The notes below the pieces were generated by a model. The model saw only the letters and a list, made by a program, of their open reading frames with translations. It had not been told where the DNA came from and did not search any database. Of a DNA stretch of 64,000 nucleotides, positions 51,626-64,000 are shown piece after piece. The first letter of the stretch is position 1; each line of letters starts with the position of its first letter. Origin of the DNA: Pomacea canaliculata (taxonomy: Eukaryota > Mollusca > Gastropoda > Architaenioglossa > Ampullariidae); NCBI RefSeq assembly GCF_003073045.1, contig NC_037597.1:8839217-8903216 (forward strand), given 5' to 3'. Made by a program: the position numbers and the translations under genes.

Positions 51626-54600
51626 TCAAAATACTAGTCTTTCTCGTCCTCCTATCTCGGTCATTTTTATATATATATATAATGCGAGTTGTTATCCTGT
51701 CATCATATGCTATCATGCAGGGGACCATGAACTTCTATTCCAGATTATCGCAGTCAGGTTTTGGCGGTTTGGTCATTAACTCCCTTGTCGCCTGCACGTG
51801 CCGTTTGATGCTGATTGCTTGACGGCAACCAGCGGTTGAGTACAGAGAAGTCTCGCCGCCAGTGCTCTGACCTGACAATTAGTTACTGCCCTTCAGCATC
51901 CTTTTTACTTGTACACCTATTTACCTTTGCTGGAGTCGGCATGTTCCAGTTGGTGCTGAAGTGGTATCATAAAACGCTCGTTAACGAACGCAACAACACG
52001 CGCATGAGCACAGACCTTTATTCTCTCTCCCGCCCCACGCCCCTCTCAACCAGGGTGACAGATGACATAGAGATTTCATCCACATAAATCGCTTACATTA
52101 GAATTTTACCAGCTGATGGTGTTTAAGTTCTTTGTCACTTAAAAGCAAGAATTCGTTTCCCGCACGAGCAAAGTGCATAGTCCGGTTCTCGCGATATTAG
52201 GGAAGGATGCGCTGCCCCTGATTGTATTTATCTTCACTACAGACTTGCTGCTTACACTCAAGCTGAGTGCGAGCGGTCTATCGACCACCACCAAGCAAAA
52301 CAAGCTGTCCAGAAATTGATTAGTATATTTTACAGCTTCGAGATATGAAGATAATGTTGAAGTTCGTGTGTCATGACTTTTGTATGACATTACAGTTTCG
52401 GGCGTCATTTAATCAGGGTTTTCCATTTATAAAAAGTCAGGTGTTTTTAGACCCCTGAGTAAAATATTGGAGGTCATCGATCTGTTACAGATACAGCACA
52501 CAGCAATGCACATTTGTTAATGTTGTCCTGATTTTTATCCCCGATGTCATATTTTAATGAATATAAAAGCATATCACTAACGTTTGGTAATAAGTAATTA
52601 CGAAATTAAACCTTTTACTTCGGGTTTATTAGAAATGTATCTTGCACGGTGTGACCTCCGATTGAAACTATTCCTTCACGTTTTCCGACCGCCGACTCCA
52701 AAGACACGTTTGCTTTACGTGATTTACACTTTTTTAAAACTCTGTAAGATTTAATAATAATAAAAAAAAAATCTAATGATGTTGACTGTCGTGGTTTCTC
52801 TGATGGCCACGAAACGTATTTGTGCAGTATAGTAGTGGAAATAATTTAGGCTCTTCAAAGAATATGATCGATTACACCGCTGTTGTTTGTTCAGCATAGC
52901 AGCCCTTGATCCTGCATATCGCAAGCACATCAGGTGGGGAAAAAATGGCGATTGAATTAACTGGTGGGAGTGGAGAGCCACCGCATAAAATTATTGCATA
53001 GAAAGGGAAATAAGCTTACAGCTTACACACACGATTACATAACATGTGGACCCTCGTGTTCATAAGCGTTTTCACTCGATATGCTTGATCGCACGCACTG
53101 CATTAAAAAGCAAAAACTGTCACTAGCACTGACATACCTTTACAAGCATCTGGAAACTAAAAAGTGAGTAAAATTGTGTACTGATATAGATACATTTTTT
53201 TAAAGTCCAGAGATGTAAAAATGATATAACTTTAAAATTGTCTCGATCATCTGAGATGCCAATGAAAAAGTAGTTAATTTGGAATTACAACAATGTCGCC
53301 GAGAAAACAAAATCTTTTATGGAAGCTGTTGTGCTGTTACCAAATTTCTCTTCTACAGGCGAATTGCGAGATAAAAACAACTAGGTTTCCCAATTAGCAT
53401 GCAGTGAAAGCAGTTCAGGCTGGTCTTTAAGTTTCGAATTTGCTTAGATTACGTCCGCGGCTTTTATGTGACATTTATCATGCTTGGTAATATTCCAGTG
53501 TTTACCATATAAAACTTACTCAGATTTGAGTTTCTTGGACAAAGGGATCATCTGCATGAACCTGTCAGAAGCTGCCAGAAGAGCTATTATCTTATGAAAC
53601 ACGATTATTGGAGCTGTGGTTTATATTATGCATTCGCAGGAGATAAGCCAACGCGGTAGGAGAAAGTGTTGTTATGCGCGCGACTGCATCTCTCCACAGT
53701 TCATCCTCGTGCACGACTTGCAATCACTTTGAGGTGGATGATCACGAAGAAGACTTTGCTTGCCTTAATTCTGAGGCTGGGTAATGAGAATCAAAGAACA
53801 TCGCCTGTTTGAGTGATGACTGGTGAGTAAACGGTGACCTGTGGACGCATGTATAAGGGGTTCATCGCAGTTTAGGCAAGTAGTCGACACGAACTTATGA
53901 ACATGCATTCTTTGTGTGACGTGCATTGGTAAGACGACTCATAGATGAGACTAACAATGTCAGATTCGGCCCCTTATCTTCTAATTGTTTTCCTCAAGAC
54001 GTGTACCTACGATTCCGCCAGAAAGCTGCAGTAGTCATCTGTAGGTCCTGTATATTACATTAAAGTACTGGTCACAAGTGTTACCTTGGCGACCAGAGCC
54101 TGGGGCATACCTGCACGTGTTTAGTGGGCATGCAACCAGCGCTGAACTGGGGGCTGTTGACAACTCCTAACTTATAGTGCGTATAGGGACACTTTCTAGC
54201 AAATCTATATAGGTCCATGTCGAACAATCCAACCAGGTCAATTCTGCTTTGACGGTCATACGCCGCTTGCTGTCAACATATTTTTATCCGGTATACAGCG
54301 CTCCCCATGGACCTAAATAAGCTGTTCTTTCTTTTCCTGTTTTCACGAATACTGTCTGTCATTAGCTCGTCTGCAAGAGTCTGCTGCAAAATAAGGTCCA
54401 CCAGCACTGACAGTTTTTTGAAAATGAAGCACGTCCATTGGGATTTCTACAACTTTTAAAACCCTCGACATAATTGCCCCCCTGTTAATGTCAACCACTT
54501 GCATTGCATATCACTCTTTATATATGCGAATATGTTGTAAGATAGCTCACAATCAAATTTGACTCCCAAGAAATTCCGCTCATAACTTCGGCTTTCTCTG

Positions 54601-54899
54601 ATTTTACAGATGCTACCATGCTTTGTTCTACCTAACAAAAAGCTTATACTCATCAAATTTCCACAAACTTCATATGGAGCTGATTTGACTAACAATATCT
54701 CATGTCACACTGAATCAATGGGTGCCTGATGTAAGCTGCTGCACAGCTTCCTGCTCGTAAAACTGGAGTGCATAAACATAGATGGTATTGATGCAAATAA
54801 TGCAAAAGTATTCCAGAAATACAACACAATATTTTTGAAATTGTTTAATATGCAATACACAGTAAAATATTTAAAAAGTTCATCCTTTTCAGAAAACAA

Positions 54900-57800
54900 A
54901 AAATAAAAGAGAGAGAAAAATTGCATTAACAAGTGAAGCTCAAAGCCAGGTATCCCTAAAAGTAAATTGTATCATATCACCGGCCAGTTTTTTTTTTTAC
55001 CCTCTATTGCGTGTTTATTTCACCTCTCACATTTTTAGACTATGAGAGAGAGTATAAACCTGGGTATGCAACGTCGTTCTGAGAAAGATGGGACAAAAAG
55101 AGGTTGGGGTGGGTTAATGTTGACATTTTTTTCACTATATTACATATACCTGTCACAGGGTAAAGGGATTCAAACATTAAGGTGTGTGTACATTACAAAC
55201 TGAAGGAAAACAACATTTTCAGGATTTGAGATGAGGCCTAGCATGTAAGGTTGTATCACAATCATGGATAATAAAGTAACATTGCTCTCCCTTTCCAAGA
55301 ATTTCAATGAATCAAACCTCGAGATTTCAAAGACTAGAGTTTGCGAATAGCACCTTTATCAAATGAAGATGCAAAAAATAAATAAACAAAAACAAATAAT
55401 GCAAAATTCATAAATACCTTGATTTCTCTCAGACAGATCATAAGCAAGGACTGTAATGCATCAGTAATTTTAAATGACACTCTAAATATAGCTATGGCAC
55501 ATTTGTAATTCCCAAAATATTTGTATCATCCTCATTCCCCTTTGATGCACTCACTATCCAACCGTCTCAAGCACCAATGGTGTTTGAAAAAATATTTAAC
55601 CAAATGTGTTATACCACAAGTCAAATTCAAAATTAACTAGAAAGCTGTACTTGATCAAGCCATCTGAATGTCCACACTACAATCTTTGTGAAATTATCCA
55701 TCAAAATATAATGAAATCCAGTGTACATGAAACCCAATTAAGTCATATACCCAAATATCTTTTGAGTATCAGATAAAAATCAGGCACACATCCTTGCACA
55801 CACATACACATAAATTTCTTTAAAACTATTTTTTATGTGTTTGTAAGATAATTCATGAAAGCATCGAGTATTAGACTGAACATATAAATGCATTAGGCAA
55901 ATAAAATTTTACTTAAATGTTTAAATGTTCAACTACTTTTTTTTAAAGCATACATATAACTATTTTATGGTCATTTATATAGTTAACTGTAGAAGATTCT
56001 GATTCATTAATCCTCTAAGATGTATTCCTTATTTATACATCAAAAAAGGGCTAAATGTCTGTATTCTGACACATTACCACTGTATTCCATGAAAGCAGAT
56101 TCCACAACAGTGTGCACCAGTATCTATTTACCTACACTTAACAAATGTGGTTATTACAGATGCCTATGAACATTCTTTTTATCTTATTTCTCAACAAAGA
56201 AAAAAATGCCAATCCATGGATGTATTAACTTTGTCCTGAAATCACCTTACAAGACAAATATGATATGGATTTTTAAGAAAAAGTTGGAAAACAAATATTA
56301 ACATGCAGTTTTTTAATAAATTGGTACTGCTTCATTGCATTTTTTAATGTGTTATAAAATTGCATAGGTGTACTTTTTATTATAAGCTGTACAAAATATT
56401 ATAATAGATACATGGAATGCCATTTTGTCTTAACAATAGCATGAAACAAGATAACAAAGCAAACAAGTTTTCATATACTAAGACCAGAGATTTGAGAAAC
56501 ACACAAGACTAAAAAAAAAAAAAAGTGTGAGTGCCACTGTATTTTTTAGAAGGCTGAATAGAGTCCTAGTACAAATAAGTTACAATGCCAATTAATCTCT
56601 CGACAAGAGAGAAGCTTCTATGTTTTATATGCATAAGTAAATTTGATCAAACAAAAAATTCAGGTATTTCAGAGGTGGCCTCAGCAAAAATATTGGAAGA
56701 GATATGCAACCAAGCTAAAAAACAAACATAACCAGCAAGGCAGAAATTTGCATCTCTGGTTTATGGCAGCTTCAGGGGAGGAAACAAGTACTTTCCCAAA
56801 AAGGCAGCAAAACAAAATCAACTAACCGTTTTAACATGTTGCTTGATAATGAAACTAAAAACAAGTAACAATTTTAAAGCTTTTAACAAGATACTGAATT
56901 ACTTCACACTAAATCTAACTTATGGGACTTATCTGTGCATATGGAGCTATGCAATATCAGATTTCAGATCAATATACATACACAGACTGATTTCCTGATT
57001 TTTTAAACTCAGAACTTTGCCACATATTCAGCTGCCTTAAGTAGTTAAGGAACATCATGGACAATCAGCTAAAGCAAAACTTGCACCATCACTTAAAATG
57101 ACATTCTTGCATGCTTTTATGTGTATGCTAAATTTAGTCTTAACATAAAACAGCCAAATTTGAAATATTAAATACATGTAGATGGAATCCAATGATAACT
57201 ATTCTAATGGAATGTGTAGCAACATTTTTACTTGATACTCGTTAAAATCAACTTGAAAATATTACCTGTTTTACCGCTCTTAAGCAATGCTAAGGAAATG
57301 CGTATCGGTAACAGACAATCTAAAATAAAGATTAGTTACTTGCTGAGAACACTTCTAAAATAAGCTGGTACCACAGGGAGTTATGAGGAGAATCAGATTA
57401 CGTTCAATGCAGGAGATGTAAAAGTTTGATTGAAGCTTGTTCTCAAAAGTAGATATGCTCTACAGCTCTCTTTCAGCAGTTAGTCCCACTACAGAAGAAG
57501 CAGGGACAGAGTCTACCTAAGGCATTTATTAGACTGATCAAGGCACAGACCAACATGCAAGACAATAAAATACCTCAGTGATAAACATATATATGTTTTA
57601 AAATCGTCCGATAACTAAATGGGAAGTTTAATACTTTGTGACGCAAAGAATACATGTTAACAATTTGTGCACAAATATTTTAGAAAATTTTAGGAATAAT
57701 GTCAGTTTGAAGATGAGCTTCATATACAACGTATCCACCCTTCCCCAACCTGCTCCATCAAAAAAAAAATTATCCCACTATTTAAAAAACAAATTTGGTA

Positions 57801-58205
57801 TATTCCAAATTTTAAGTAATCCATTAAGAGTAATTACCTAATATGCTCATTAAGATAATAGCTTCATAACATAAACTATATATTTCACAAACACATCAAA
57901 ATACCATAATATGAAAATTAATCATTTAAAATAATAAGATATTAGCAGTTATTAGCATTTAAAGATCTGATACCTTATTAATGTACCACATACACAAGAC
58001 AATGGCACAGTGACATATTCTGCATAAAGCATACTCTTCCACATATAATTATGTTCTTGTCCAGTATGAATAAAGCAGTAAAAGTAAACTGATTGAATAA
58101 GTGATTCATGCCATTTTATGATCTGACTATAGCAATTATCTGGAAGCAGATGTAGCCGACTTCTGTTCTTTGGTCAAGTTCCCGTCCATATCTACTGTTA
58201 GGCTG
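54900..58205 (-). other. ZFYVE21 3' UTR / downstream region
   Basis: Strongly AT-rich, no credible ORF. Minus-strand AATAAA signals occur near 57526, 56374 and 55012; the nearest would give a 3' UTR of about 0.7 kb, the farthest about 3.2 kb. Confidence 0.45.
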
Positions 58206-63755
<5,550 letters not shown>

Positions 63756-64000
63756 CTGAAATGCAGAATAATTTTTGGTTTATTTCATTTTCAGTCTCTA
63801 TTTATGAATAAAAGTATAAATATTAATAAAAGATAGCATTAGAAGCAAATATATGTGTATTTGTATACACATCTGAAATATAAGTCAGTAATACTGTTTA
63901 CTGACATCAATTTTTGCCTTACAGGAATTGACAGGTTTATGTCTTGTGATTATTGCTATTTCCCTGCACAGCATGAATTGAATGCCTGTGGAATGTGAGA

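Larger units (their letters stand above)
37759..54700. other. 17-kb stretch with no recognisable gene
   Basis: Between the ENTPD first coding exon and the ZFYVE21 3' region. It probably holds ENTPD 5' UTR exon(s) and promoter, which I cannot place. It contains SINE, LINE, hAT-like and Tigger remnants and minisatellites listed separately. GC-richer islands occur near 45200-45430 and 47700-48010; the second is the hAT-like element. Confidence 0.6.

Noticed and set aside
54456-54695. Minus-strand ORF with a FLGVKFDCELSYN stretch resembling the LINE reverse transcriptase 'YLGV' motif
   Set aside because: Only one short motif fits; flanking residues do not support a reverse transcriptase.

Overview
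The window is animal nuclear DNA with intron-rich genes, GT-AG introns, AT-rich non-coding sequence and many short decayed transposons. A mollusc, perhaps a gastropod, is my best guess from gene structure and repeat style, but nothing in the sequence fixes the species. No bacterial, organellar or CRISPR features are present, and I saw no LTR, retroviral, Polinton or other virus-like element.

Five protein genes and one tRNA gene are supported. (1) FAM177A homologue, minus strand, 1693-5228, complete. (2) TMEM62 homologue (calcineurin-like metallophosphoesterase with C-terminal membrane segments), plus strand, 5396-14261, complete in 14 exons; it is head-to-head with FAM177A, with 167 bp between the start codons. 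(3) tRNA-Lys(UUU), 17381-17453. (4) Presenilin, the catalytic subunit of gamma-secretase, plus strand, 19295-25233, complete in 10 coding exons. (5) An ecto-nucleoside triphosphate diphosphohydrolase (ENTPD/apyrase), minus strand, 29642-37730, six coding exons. (6) ZFYVE21 homologue (FYVE zinc finger plus PH-like domain), minus strand, 58206 to beyond 63755, with its N-terminus outside the window.

Layout: 1-16.4 kb holds the FAM177A/TMEM62 divergent pair; 16.4-19.3 kb a MITE, the tRNA and the presenilin upstream region; 19.3-26.6 kb presenilin and its 3' UTR; 26.6-29.6 kb a gene-free stretch with a 34-bp minisatellite; 29.6-37.8 kb the ENTPD gene; 37.8-54.7 kb a 17-kb stretch without a recognisable gene, filled with transposon fragments and minisatellites; 54.7-64 kb the ZFYVE21 3' region and gene.

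Mobile DNA is mainly DNA transposons and MITEs: pogo/Tigger elements at 32817-34929 and about 50176-51267, a Tigger-type MITE in a presenilin intron, four further terminal-inverted-repeat elements including a hAT-like one with an 8-bp target duplication, and a mariner 3' end. A tRNA-type SINE family has three good copies and some scraps, and there are scraps of CR1/L2-like LINEs. The most striking arrangement is the 2.1-kb Tigger element, which sits inside an ENTPD splice donor so that the donor's own TA is the target duplication. No coordinated multi-gene system is visible; the genes look like unrelated housekeeping or membrane-trafficking genes.
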